A stretch of 64,000 bases of DNA, taken from assembly GCA_016745215.1 (NCBI GenBank), contig CP050890.1:2232001-2296000 (forward strand), in the 5' to 3' direction. This document shows, one piece after another, positions 34,731 through 43,011 of this stretch; positions within the stretch are counted from its first letter, which is position 1, and every line of letters begins with the position of its first letter. The translations under genes and the position numbers were made by a program. The notes below the pieces were generated by a model. The model was not told where the DNA came from. It saw nothing but the letters and a program-made list of their open reading frames with translations, and ran no database searches. Origin of the DNA: Thiohalocapsa sp. PB-PSB1. GTDB taxonomy: Bacteria > Pseudomonadota > Gammaproteobacteria > Chromatiales > Chromatiaceae.

Positions 34731-36137
34731 TTAGAGGCTGTAGTACATATCAAACTCGATGGGGTGGGTCGTCATGCGCAACTGGGTGACTTCCTGCATC
34801 TTGAGCGCGATGTAGCCGTCGATGACATCGTCGGTGAAAACGCCGCCTGCATTCAAAAATTCCCGATCATTGTCCAGCGCATCAAGGGCTTGATCCAGGG
34901 AGTAGCAGACCTGCGGAATCGCCTTTTCCTCTTCCGGGGGCAGGTCGTACAGGTCTTTATCCATGGCATCACCGGGGTGGAGCTTGTTTTGGATGCCATC
35001 AAGACCCGCCATCATCATGGCCGCAAAGGAGAGATATGGATTGCCCATCGAGTCCGGGAAACGGACCTCGATGCGCGTTGCCTTCGGATTGGCATCGTGC
35101 GGAATACGCACGGAGGCAGAGCGATTGCGGGCCGAATAAGCCAGCATGACCGGGGCCTCGAATCCAGGCACCAAACGCTTGTAGGAGTTGGTGGATGCGT
35201 TGGTGAAGGCATTCAGCGCTCGCGCGTGCTTGATAATGCCGCCGATGTAATAGAGCGCGATCTCGGATAAACCGCCATATTTGTCACCGGCAAAAATATT
35301 TTGGCCATCCTTACCTAGAGACTGGTGAACATGCATGCCGTTGCCGTTGTCGCCGACCAGGGGCTTGGGCATGAAGGTGGCGGTCTTGCCATAGGCGTGG
35401 GCGACATTATGAACGCAATATTTCAGTATTTGGTTCATGTCTGCGCGCCTGACCAATGTATCGAACCGGGTGCCAATTTCGCATTGCCCAGCCGTGGCCA
35501 CCTCGTGGTGATGCACTTCCACCTCTACACCCATTTCCTCCATGGCGAGACACATCGCCGCGCGCAGGTCATTCAACGAGTCCACCGGAGGTACCGGGAA
35601 GTAACCGCCCTTGATGCCGGGCCGATGGCCCATGTTGCCATCTTCAAATACGCGCTCGGAATTCCAGTCTGCCTCGTCCGAGTCCACCTTATAGAAAGCG
35701 CCGCTCATGTCCGCGCCCCAGCGCACATCGTCAAGGATGAAGAACTCGGGCTCCGGGCCGAAAAAGGCGGTGTCGGCAATACCGGTGGACTTCATGTATG
35801 CCTCGGCACGCTTGGCGACCGAGCGCGGGTCACGCTCATAGCCCTGCATGGTCGCGGGCTCGAGGATGTCACAGCGAACGATCAGCGTATTCTCATCAGT
35901 GAATGGGTCCATCACAGCCGTGTCCGGCTCCGGCATCAGCACCATATCGGAAGCCTCAATGCCCTTCCAGCCAGCAATCGATGAACCGTCGAACATCTTA
36001 CCGTCCTGGAATAAAGACTCATCGACCGCGCCGACCGGCAAGGATACGTGTTGCTCCTTGCCGCGAGTATCGGTGAAGCGAAGGTCGATGAATTTCACTT
36101 CATGTTCTTGGATCATCTTCATGACGTCAGTGGACAT
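34731..36137 (-). CDS. glnA: Glutamine synthetase type I
   Basis: 468 residues, the usual length. FDGSSIAGWKGIEASDMVL, FGPEPEFFILDD, NGNGMHVHQSLGKDG and KRLVPGFEAPVMLAYSARNR (ATP/Glu site) are all present. The adenylylation tyrosine is in KDLYDLPPEE near residue 400, so activity is probably controlled by GlnE/PII. It condenses ammonia and glutamate. The upstream sigma-54-type promoter and downstream ntrBC indicate nitrogen control. Confidence 0.97.
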   Translation of the reverse strand: MSTDVMKMIQEHEVKFIDLRFTDTRGKEQHVSLPVGAVDESLFQDGKMFDGSSIAGWKGIEASDMVLMPEPDTAVMDPFTDENTLIVRCDILEPATMQGYERDPRSVAKRAEAYMKSTGIADTAFFGPEPEFFILDDVRWGADMSGAFYKVDSDEADWNSERVFEDGNMGHRPGIKGGYFPVPPVDSLNDLRAAMCLAMEEMGVEVEVHHHEVATAGQCEIGTRFDTLVRRADMNQILKYCVHNVAHAYGKTATFMPKPLVGDNGNGMHVHQSLGKDGQNIFAGDKYGGLSEIALYYIGGIIKHARALNAFTNASTNSYKRLVPGFEAPVMLAYSARNRSASVRIPHDANPKATRIEVRFPDSMGNPYLSFAAMMMAGLDGIQNKLHPGDAMDKDLYDLPPEEEKAIPQVCYSLDQALDALDNDREFLNAGGVFTDDVIDGYIALKMQEVTQLRMTTHPIEFDMYYSL

Positions 36138-36260
36138 AGGCGATCTCCAAATGATGGTTTACAGATAGTCAATGAGGAAGTGCGATAGTGCGTTTGTGCG
36201 GCCAGTCCGCCAATCGTCGCGGCGAATTTTGAGTGGGGCTCGCTTGACAAGCGTAAGGCC

Positions 36261-36276
36261 AGCATATTTTATGCCA
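36261..36276 (-). promoter_or_regulatory. Candidate sigma-54 promoter of glnA
   Basis: On the minus strand the bases read TGGCATAAAATATGCT, close to the consensus TGGCAC-N5-TTGCA, with GG and GC at the required 12-base phase. It lies about 124 bases upstream of the glnA start. No clear pair of NtrC sites (TGCACC-N5-GGTGCA) was found within 150 bases beyond it. Confidence 0.55.
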
Positions 36277-36408
36277 GTGTATGCTTGCAGGATGGCAATA
36301 GGTGCGCGATCGTTTGCCACTCCAACCAACTATCCTGCTACCCGGCGGCGCCAGATCGGGTGGGCGCAAACGCGTGGTGATGTCGTCAAACAATCTGGTG
36401 CTTTGGAT

Positions 36409-36620
36409 TTAACCCCGCGTTTTTTCATGGATCAGGGCTGGTGAAGATCGCCGTGGATTTTGGGCGACCACGAAACTGATACCGGCAAAGGTGATGCCAA
36501 TCACCGGCAGCAAGGCCGCATCCCTGCCGCCGAATCGGGTAATCCCGCAGCATGATGGCTAATGCAATGATGGCCATTGACGATACGATGCCTGCATCTG
36601 GTGCGTCTTTTCGGTTTGGC
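36409..36620 (-). pseudogene. Possible remnant of a small membrane protein
   Basis: The minus strand encodes LLPVIGITFAGISFVVAQNP followed by about 15 residues and a stop, and in another frame AIIALAIMLRDYPIRRQG, suggesting a short membrane protein with one frameshift and no start. Family not recognised. It lies between glnA and the CDF transporter. Confidence 0.25.
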
Positions 36621-36636
36621 GCACCATAATGGAGCG

Positions 36637-37785
36637 TTAGCCAAAATACAGGTTGACATCGGAGAAAATCGGGTCAGCGGCGAGTTTGGCGCGCATGCGT
36701 TCTCGAAGAGCCTCGGGTTCTGCGCCTTCTGCGCGTGCGGCAATCAATGGTAAAAATACATCGACTTCGATTCTGCCCTTGATGTAGTGCAGCAAAACCC
36801 GCTTGCGGCTCGCAATTTCTGGGATGTCGGACCAAAGCCTGTCGAGCCGCTCGAGTGCCGCACGACGCATCGGCAGATCTTTGCTGATCGAGCCGGTAAC
36901 ATCGTCTTCCGGATCGATATGAACGGTAACGTCGTTGATCTCATCGATTTCATGTTTGAGTTTTTGTTCCACCATAACGCTGATGAGATGGCCTTCGGAA
37001 ACGCTGACAAAGGGATCGACGAGTACGTGTACATCGACGGAAGCCAACCCGCCCAGCGTGCGCGTACGCAACATGTGTATATCTCGTACGCCGCCTACAT
37101 CGAAGATGGTGCGGCGCACTGCCGCGAGGCGCTCGGCATCAAGGCCGGTATCGACCAGTTCGCGGGTGGCATCCCAACCCACTTCCCAGGCGATGTTGGC
37201 GATCATCACGGCAACCACGACCGAGGCCACGGCATCCAGATAGGGCAGACCGGCTAGGGTACCGCCGATACCGATCAGCACCACGATTGAAGAAATCGCA
37301 TCGCTGCGATGATGCCAGGCGTTGGCGCGCAGCATATCGGAGCGCACCCGCTTGGCGTAGGCCAGCGTGTACCAGTACAACCACTCCTTTGCCAGGATCG
37401 ATACGAGTGCTGCGGCCAATGTAATCGAGTGTGGCCGAAGCAAAGCGTCCGGGGAAAACAGCCGATCAGTGGCATCCCAGACAATACCGATTGCTACCAG
37501 CAGCAGCAGAATGCCCAGTGCAAGTGTAGCCAGGGTCTCGTAGCGACCATGACCATAGGGATGCTTGGCGTCGGGAGCTTGAGCAGCCTGGCGGCCCGCA
37601 GTCCAGACAAGCGCATCGGAGGCCAAATCAGACAAGGAATGAATGCCATCGGCGATCAATGCCTGAGAATGGCCGAACCAGCCGACCATAATCTTGGCGA
37701 CGGACAATATAAGATTCACCAATGCTCCGACTGCCGTGGTCCGAGTGATGGCTTGTGCCCGCTGTTCTCTTGTTATCTCGTCCAT
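36637..37785 (-). CDS. Cation diffusion facilitator (CDF) transporter
   Basis: 382 residues: six membrane segments in the first 215 residues, zinc-site blocks ALIADGIHSLSDLASDALVW and ANAWHHRSDAISSIVVLIG (the HxxxD pairs of FieF/YiiP-like transporters), then a cytoplasmic domain (about 220-300, VDVHVLVDPFVSVSEGHLI). The last 80 residues extend beyond typical FieF (about 300), possibly a second metal-binding region. It exports Zn, Fe or Cd in exchange for protons; the ion cannot be told. Read alone. Confidence 0.9.
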   Translation of the reverse strand: MDEITREQRAQAITRTTAVGALVNLILSVAKIMVGWFGHSQALIADGIHSLSDLASDALVWTAGRQAAQAPDAKHPYGHGRYETLATLALGILLLLVAIGIVWDATDRLFSPDALLRPHSITLAAALVSILAKEWLYWYTLAYAKRVRSDMLRANAWHHRSDAISSIVVLIGIGGTLAGLPYLDAVASVVVAVMIANIAWEVGWDATRELVDTGLDAERLAAVRRTIFDVGGVRDIHMLRTRTLGGLASVDVHVLVDPFVSVSEGHLISVMVEQKLKHEIDEINDVTVHIDPEDDVTGSISKDLPMRRAALERLDRLWSDIPEIASRKRVLLHYIKGRIEVDVFLPLIAARAEGAEPEALRERMRAKLAADPIFSDVNLYFG

Positions 37786-37917
37786 ATCAATATCTACTCG
37801 ATTAAAAACATACTCTCAGCCTGTAGCCGCCGCTTGCGTAGGTCGCGGTGATCGCCTCCTCTCGATCGCGGTGGACGCGAGCCTACTCGAACAGAGCAGA
37901 ACTCCTGACATGGCCCC

Positions 37918-38095
37918 TTTATCGAGCTGGTCGAAGAGGCCGATGATGGTCCGTAATCCATACGCTTTCGCGCCGCCGCTGAACTGACACCGGAGGCCGT
38001 CGCCCCCATCACCGAACAGGTGCGCATCCGGCTGCTGCGCTGGCTGGTTTGCCCGCAGCCGGCTGATCGAGCCCGACGACGTGCGCGAGATGCGA
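37918..38095 (+). pseudogene. IS91-family transposase remnant
   Basis: The plus strand reads FIELVEEADDGP, a break, then AELTPEAVAPITEQVRIRLL with a following frameshift near DRARRR. This matches the C-terminal region of IS91-family transposases but is heavily decayed. The stretches 37786-37917 and 38096-38261 hold nothing else. Confidence 0.45.
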
Positions 38096-38261
38096 GCCCC
38101 AAGATCCCCCAAGATCCCTACCAGGCCCAACAGCGGCCACCTGTTCGGTGTTGACCACGCATTCCGCCCCGCTAACCTCCTCGCCCGAGCCAACCTAGAC
38201 GCTCAGGGTCGCTTGGATTGTCCTGTCCGTTGACTTAGGCGCACTGACACCAGGAGCATGG

Positions 38262-39563
38262 CTATTGTCCATCTGCGGCCCTGATCAGTCCACGTTGGAG
38301 TCGTGCGATGAAGTCCGGTGGGTAGCGCCACAGGGGCCGGCTTGGCTGCGCCCGCACCAGCCCGCGCTCGGCGGGACCTAGGCGCGTGCTCAGCGTGGCC
38401 AGGATATCGCTGCTCACCCAGGGGCTATCGCGAAAATAGGAATGCCCGCTGCGGGCACCGGCATCCTCGGCGTCGGTCACGTCGATCAGGACCAGGTTGT
38501 CGGCGGCGTTAAGGGTGGCGGCGACATGCTCAGGCATGTCCAGGTCGAGCAGCTGACCGAGCCGCTCGCGCCCAAAGACCATATTGGCGAAGCGCAGCGC
38601 TCCGTCGATGCCCGAGATGTAGACGGTCAGGCGCTCACTGGTCTGGAGCACCCCGTTCGCGAGGGCGGCGGCGAAGAGTCCGGTATCGACATCGCTGCCT
38701 ACCAGGATCACCTCGCCGATGCGCGCGCCGTCAGCCCCAGGGTTGCCGCTCATGGCGAGCATGGAGAGGGCATCCAGCACCACCCGGGTGCCGGCGCTGA
38801 AGCCGAGGATGTGCACCCGTTGGGCGTCCGTATCCGTGCGCAGAAATTGGATGAATTCCTTGAGCAGGTGGGCGCTGAGCGCAGTGGTCTCCACATCCGA
38901 GAAATAGGCCAGTAGCCGCGGCGTGGCCGGCCAAGAGTAGGGGATGACGACGCCGTCATAGCCCATGAAGTGCCAGAGCTCCGTGGCGATCAGCAGCGGG
39001 TTCTCGAACGGCACCTTGAAGCCGTGGACGTAGATGATGACATCGCGGTTGTCTGACCGGGCCAGGCGCGCATTCACCGCCGCGGCGAAGTCCGCGCCGG
39101 CGGCCCCGGGATCGGCCGGCAGCAGCTTGGGATCGGTGAACGGCGAGACCGACCTGCCGAGGATGCCAAGCTCCTCCACAGCGCTCAACCGCAGCCGATA
39201 GGGCGGCTTGCGATCCTGCTGCAACGACAGCTGGGTCGCCGTGTTCCAATCGAGTGTGCCGTCTCCATGCAGCACCTGGGCCCGGCCGAGCCGGACCAGA
39301 TTGCCCCGGCGATTGGTGTAATGGGGCTCGGGATCGCCGGGACCGGCCGGATCGCGATCCGTGGCATATAGGATCGCGTTCTCGATCCGGCGCCCCTGAT
39401 CGGGCACGCCGGAGAAGGGATCGAAGCGCCCGTCTGCGAACACCGCCGGCGCCGGCATCAGCTCAGTACGGTCGATCGGTGCCCCGGCGCAGCCGCTCAC
39501 GAGTAGTGCCGCGAGCAGCAGCGAGCCAGCCTGCCTTGCCCCTGGCGCGACGGCCCTAGTCAA
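38262..39563 (-). CDS. Alpha/beta-hydrolase (DUF900-type) lipoprotein
   Basis: 433 residues from TTG 39563; the TTG overlaps the TGA of the SMR remnant (TTGA), and a lipoprotein signal follows at once (SLLLAALLVSGC, lipobox Cys near residue 23). The hydrolase part shows NRDVIIYVHGFKVPFENPLL (oxyanion region), HILGFSAGTRVVLDALSM (nucleophile Ser in GFSAG) and GHSYFRDSPWVSSDIL (catalytic His). DUF900 hydrolases of this plan are outer-membrane or periplasmic with unknown substrates. The frame continues far upstream in other genes' DNA, which is chance. Confidence 0.8.
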   Translation of the reverse strand: MTRAVAPGARQAGSLLLAALLVSGCAGAPIDRTELMPAPAVFADGRFDPFSGVPDQGRRIENAILYATDRDPAGPGDPEPHYTNRRGNLVRLGRAQVLHGDGTLDWNTATQLSLQQDRKPPYRLRLSAVEELGILGRSVSPFTDPKLLPADPGAAGADFAAAVNARLARSDNRDVIIYVHGFKVPFENPLLIATELWHFMGYDGVVIPYSWPATPRLLAYFSDVETTALSAHLLKEFIQFLRTDTDAQRVHILGFSAGTRVVLDALSMLAMSGNPGADGARIGEVILVGSDVDTGLFAAALANGVLQTSERLTVYISGIDGALRFANMVFGRERLGQLLDLDMPEHVAATLNAADNLVLIDVTDAEDAGARSGHSYFRDSPWVSSDILATLSTRLGPAERGLVRAQPSRPLWRYPPDFIARLQRGLIRAADGQ

Positions 39564-39790
39564 TGGATCGAGACCAGCTCGAGGCCGATGATGCCGACGA
39601 CGATCGAGCCGACGAAGCAGAACCGCGCCAGCGTCGCCGGCTCGCTGAACAGCAGCAGGCCGAGCACGCAAGCGCCAACAGCGCCGATGCCGGTCCAGAC
39701 CGCATGGGCCGTGCCCATCGGAATGGTCTTCTGGGCGATCAGCAAGAGCGCGCCGCTGGCCGTCATGCAGGTGATGGAAAAGATGATTCA
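39560..39790 (-). pseudogene. C-terminal half of a small multidrug-resistance (SMR) protein
   Basis: IIFSITCMTASGALLLIAQK, TIPMGTAHAVWTGIGAVGAC and VLGLLLFSEPATLARFCFVG are the second to fourth membrane helices of SugE/QacE-type SMR proteins, including the family signature around TAHAVWTGIGAVG. The first helix with the essential Glu is missing; in its place, in the same frame and separated by one TGA, is the end of a truncated MscS-like protein. Its stop is overlapped by the hydrolase start. Confidence 0.7.
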
Positions 39791-40755
39791 GCCCCAACGC
39801 AGCCCGGACTCTGCTAGCCCGAGCTCGAGCCCTACGGGCCTGCTGCATGCGAACATGCCGGCGATCATAATGCCGATGATGGATTGGGAGTCCAACGCGA
39901 CGATCAGGCCGAGCAAGACCGAGAGCCCCTTGAAGGTCGCCGCGTCGGAGCCCGGGATATGCGGATAGGCCATCACCAGCGCACAGATGATGACCACCAG
40001 GCGGATGATGCGATGGGTGGGCCAGGCCAGGTCGCGATCCAGCGACGCGAGCTTGAGGTCGCCGCTGGCGACCCCGCGGAAGAATGCATGGATTATCCCA
40101 AACAGATACTTGGCGATCAGCAACAGCACCACCAGCCAGCCCAGGCTCGGGAGCGTGGCCAGGAACCCGAGGCCGATCTCCGGCAGCGGATTCAGGATCA
40201 GCCCGAACAGCCAGACCGCAAAGCCGTGGGTCCACGGAAAGAGCCCGAGGACATAGTGGATGCTGGCGTAGAGGGCCACCAGCACCAAGGCCACGAACAC
40301 CAGCTTGGTCAACCCGCGCAGCAGCTTGATCAGGCTGCGCGAGCGGATCAGTCGCGCCGACTTGGCCTCGAGCTGCTTAAGCTGCGCCGGTGGCCGCCGG
40401 TCGAGCAGATCGGCGATGCGGCGAAAGACCCACCAAAACCCGAGGATCAGCAGGGCCGCACCCAGGATGGAGGCCAGCGCATAGCTGCTCTTGGTCAGCA
40501 GTACCTCGGAGCTACGCTGGCTGCGGTAGTCAGCGATGACCTCGCGGATGCGCGCCTGATGCGTCTGCGCCAGCAGCTCCCGGCTCAGATCCTCGATCTT
40601 GGCGTCGGTCTCTATCAGATCGAGCAGGAACCGATCCCCCGCCAACAGCAATGTGCGCGCGTCTTCTTCCCGGATGGTCACCGCGTCGACCGGGATATCC
40701 GGGTCGTGCGCGGTGGCGATGATGTTGCCTATCACCTCGGGCTGTCGCCCACCTA
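39788..40755 (-). pseudogene. MscS-type mechanosensitive channel, both ends lost
   Basis: The frame contains IATAHDPDIPVDAVTIREED, LLAGDRFLLDLIETDAKIED and a multi-helix membrane region ending LSVLLGLIVALDSQSIIGIM and IAGM, the start of the conserved MscS pore/beta domain, after which the sequence switches to SMR-like. The 5' side starts within the conserved region without a proper start (GTG 40735 is inside it). An internal deletion appears to have fused the 5' part of an MscS-like gene to the 3' part of an SMR gene. Confidence 0.65.
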
Positions 40756-41016
40756 ATTTTTTGCGCTAATTTTTGGCGAAGGTATTGTTTATTGCTTTTT
40801 ATTGCTTTAGTAATTGATCTTGAAAATCAGTATGCTACATGATCGCTAGCGCTATTAGACCCCGACACCGATTAGGCTTCCCCAGTGCGTTCGATGATGC
40901 AATCCAAAACTCGGAATCGGTTTGGCATCAAAACTCAGGGCATTTCGACAGCCTAGGCGCAAGCCCTTCGTCTTGGTGATTGCTGTGGTCATGTTAACCT
41001 CCGAATCAGATGATTG

Positions 41017-41200
41017 TCATGCGACGAATGTGGTGGCGTAGGCCCGCTCATCGGCCTCAGTCAGTAGCCGGTCGGAGTCGTCCTGTCGCTGGCGGATTAG
41101 AGTCTCCACCGGCAGATAGACCAGCAGCGGTTTCCGGTTGCGTAGGATCAGGGTTTGCCACAGCCGGCCCATCCGGCCCTGGCATTTGGACGGTTTTGCC
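41017..41200 (-). pseudogene. Fic-family protein, C-terminal remnant
   Basis: The minus strand reads RMGRLWQTLILRNRKPLLVY, LPVETLIRQRQDDSDRLLTE and ATTFVA plus stop: the end of the Fic motif region (GNGRxGRLWQTL) and the following helix. The catalytic His side (HPFxDGN) is gone. Its missing N-terminus is at 41767-42108, with a repeat composite between. Confidence 0.65.
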
Positions 41201-41215
41201 GCGGTCGATTCTTAT

Positions 41216-41712
41216 CCTGTAGCCGGCGCTTCGCCCGCAAGCGGGCTCCTACAAGCCGACGGGGACAGCCGACGTAGGAGCCCGCTTGCGGGCGAGTAGG
41301 CTGACGGCGCCGGCAGGTCGGACGCAAGCCACAGGGCCTTGCCGATAGGGGGTGCTGCCTGCCAAGAAGGTAAGGATTCACCGCAGAGACGCAGAGTGCG
41401 CAGAGGGGCCAAGGCGCCTCGCCTGCAAGCGGACCTTGACCAGCCGTGGAAGTCGGTCAGCGTAGGAGCCCGCTTAGGGCGACCCAGCAAATGATGCCAG
41501 GGGAGCGCACGCGAGCGCCGCGCCTTTCCCGGGAGAAAGGCTGTAGGCCACTGTCTTCTCAACGAATTAACTGAAGATACCCCAGGGTGCAACCTGCCCA
41601 GCGCGACTTGAGCGGGATCGGGATCGAAAAGACATGACATCAGGGCGTGAGAAACCTGAGGTTGACTGGACGCTGCCTTCAAAGAACATGAATCAAGCTG
41701 CATGCTGGTTGA
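41216..41712. repeat. Modular REP-containing composite repeat, copy 1
   Basis: It begins with an inverted pair of REP-like units (CGCCCGCAAGCGGGCTCCTA and GTAGGAGCCCGCTTGCGGGC), then blocks GGATTCACCGCAGAG, GAGGGGCCAAGGCGCC and GCCTTTCCCGGGAGAAAGGC, and ends near CGCTGCCTTCAAAGAACATG. It interrupts a Fic gene. Inverted or partial homologous copies lie at 51536-51724, about 59280-59345 and 61650-62020. Confidence 0.75.
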
Positions 41713-41766
41713 ATAGCTGAATATTCTACGCGGGCAGCATCCGCGGCAGGCCGGTATAAGGCGTTG

Positions 41767-42108
41767 TTACAGCAGCGGATGATCTGGGGATACCTCAGCC
41801 TCGGAACCGGGATTCCAGGTTTCCATCGCCGCATACGCGGAAAAAGCATTTTGGACCTCCTGAATCTCGCGCGGGGGTCCCAGCACCCGTTTGCCGGCGA
41901 TGACTGCCGTCACCTGTTCCAGCCTGAGGCTGTCCTGCTTCGATGGCCAAGGATGCCTGGGTGGTGCGAATACGCTGTTACCGACGTAGGCGAGATGTGA
42001 ACCGCTGTCCGGCCAGCACGCTGTAGCGACCGAAGGTCTCGCCGATGTCGGCAACGTGCATTAGGATGGCCGGCGTGATGCGGTAGGGCGGCTGGTGCGA
42101 GGTGTCGC
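41767..42108 (-). pseudogene. Fic-family protein, N-terminal remnant with frameshift
   Basis: Frame one reads YRITPAILMHVADIGETFGR, the Fic N-terminal helix; after a shift the other frame reads LRLEQVTAVIAGKRVLGPPR and EIQEVQNAFSAYAAMETWNP, the family inhibitory/spacer region. A composite repeat follows at once. Together with 41017-41200 it makes one dead Fic gene. The start would lie near the SWIM gene stop at 42111. Confidence 0.65.
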
Positions 42109-42110
42109 GT

Positions 42111-43001
42111 TCACAGTGCGTTTTTATTCTTCTGGCGCACGCGTAGATACAGCTCCTCCATCAGCTCGATAAAGGAGCTGTTCTTGTCCCAGAATGCGGG
42201 GTAGTCGCCGCCCTTGCGGATCAGAATCGCGGGGATCTCGGCGGGGAGCATGGCCGGGAGCTCGCGGGGCAGGCGTTTGGTGCCCTGCCAGAAGGTTTGG
42301 TAGTCGGCGGCGGCGGCGATGGTGGTTTCGGGCTCCGGAAAATAGCGGTCGGTGATGACTGGCTCCGGGGCTACGGCATCGTTGAGGCCGTCCAGCGCAT
42401 GTCCGAGCGGGGTTTTCTTTAGGGCCGCGCGCAGCTGCTCGCGGTTGATGCCGCGCAGCTCGAACAGCAGGAAGGGGTCGTGGTCGAGCTGGCGGGCGAG
42501 GCGGTAGTAGACGCCGGCGATGTGCTTGCAGGGGTTGGCGTAGTCGGGGCAGGAGCAGTCGGTGAGCTTGAAGTCCTGTCGATTGCGTGGCAGCAGGCCA
42601 CGGCCTTGCTCAGGGCGCTTCCCAGCGTTCTTCCCAGTGCCCGTCCCGACATCGGCAAAGACCGTCTCGATATCGTCCGGCATTTCGTTCATCAGTAGGC
42701 GTGCGACGAGGTCGGCGCGGCTGCCGATCCGAGCGATGACGCGGGTCCAGTCGGATTTCTTCAATGGCGTCATCTGGATGCGGGTCTGGTATTCGGGTTC
42801 GGTGTAGACGCCGAAGTAGGGGTTGACGTTGCCGAGCACGGTGGCCGTGACCATGCCGTCGGTGATGGCGAATGCGAGGATGCGGCTGGGGCCGCTGTAG
42901 CTACGCCCGCGTTGCAGGCGCGCGCTGTCCGTGAAGCTCTCCAGGGCTTCCAGAAAGCGGCTGCCCCACCAGGTTCTGCCTGGACTGCTCATTTGGTTCA
43001 C
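42111..43001 (-). CDS. SWIM zinc-finger protein, partner of the SNF2 helicase
   Basis: 296 residues. The SWIM motif CxCx(n)CxH is seen as DCSCPDYANPCKHIAGVYYR near residue 155. The N-terminus TWWGSRFLEALESFTDSARL is typical of SWIM proteins paired with SNF2 helicases. It is 10 bases downstream of the helicase gene on the same strand, and such pairs recur across bacteria. Likely role: DNA or protein contact for the helicase; function of the pair is unsettled. Confidence 0.85.
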   Translation of the reverse strand: MNQMSSPGRTWWGSRFLEALESFTDSARLQRGRSYSGPSRILAFAITDGMVTATVLGNVNPYFGVYTEPEYQTRIQMTPLKKSDWTRVIARIGSRADLVARLLMNEMPDDIETVFADVGTGTGKNAGKRPEQGRGLLPRNRQDFKLTDCSCPDYANPCKHIAGVYYRLARQLDHDPFLLFELRGINREQLRAALKKTPLGHALDGLNDAVAPEPVITDRYFPEPETTIAAAADYQTFWQGTKRLPRELPAMLPAEIPAILIRKGGDYPAFWDKNSSFIELMEELYLRVRQKNKNAL

Positions 43002-43011
43002 CTCTGGTGCG

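Noticed and set aside
36290..36420. NtrC binding sites upstream of glnA
   Set aside because: GGTGCGCGATCG and CTGGTGCTTTGG are only half-site-like; no pair fits the consensus.
39564..40235. N-terminal extension of the hydrolase frame to 40235
   Set aside because: The extension is out of frame with MscS and SMR coding and rich in Arg, His and Pro; the lipoprotein signal right after TTG 39563 fixes the real start.
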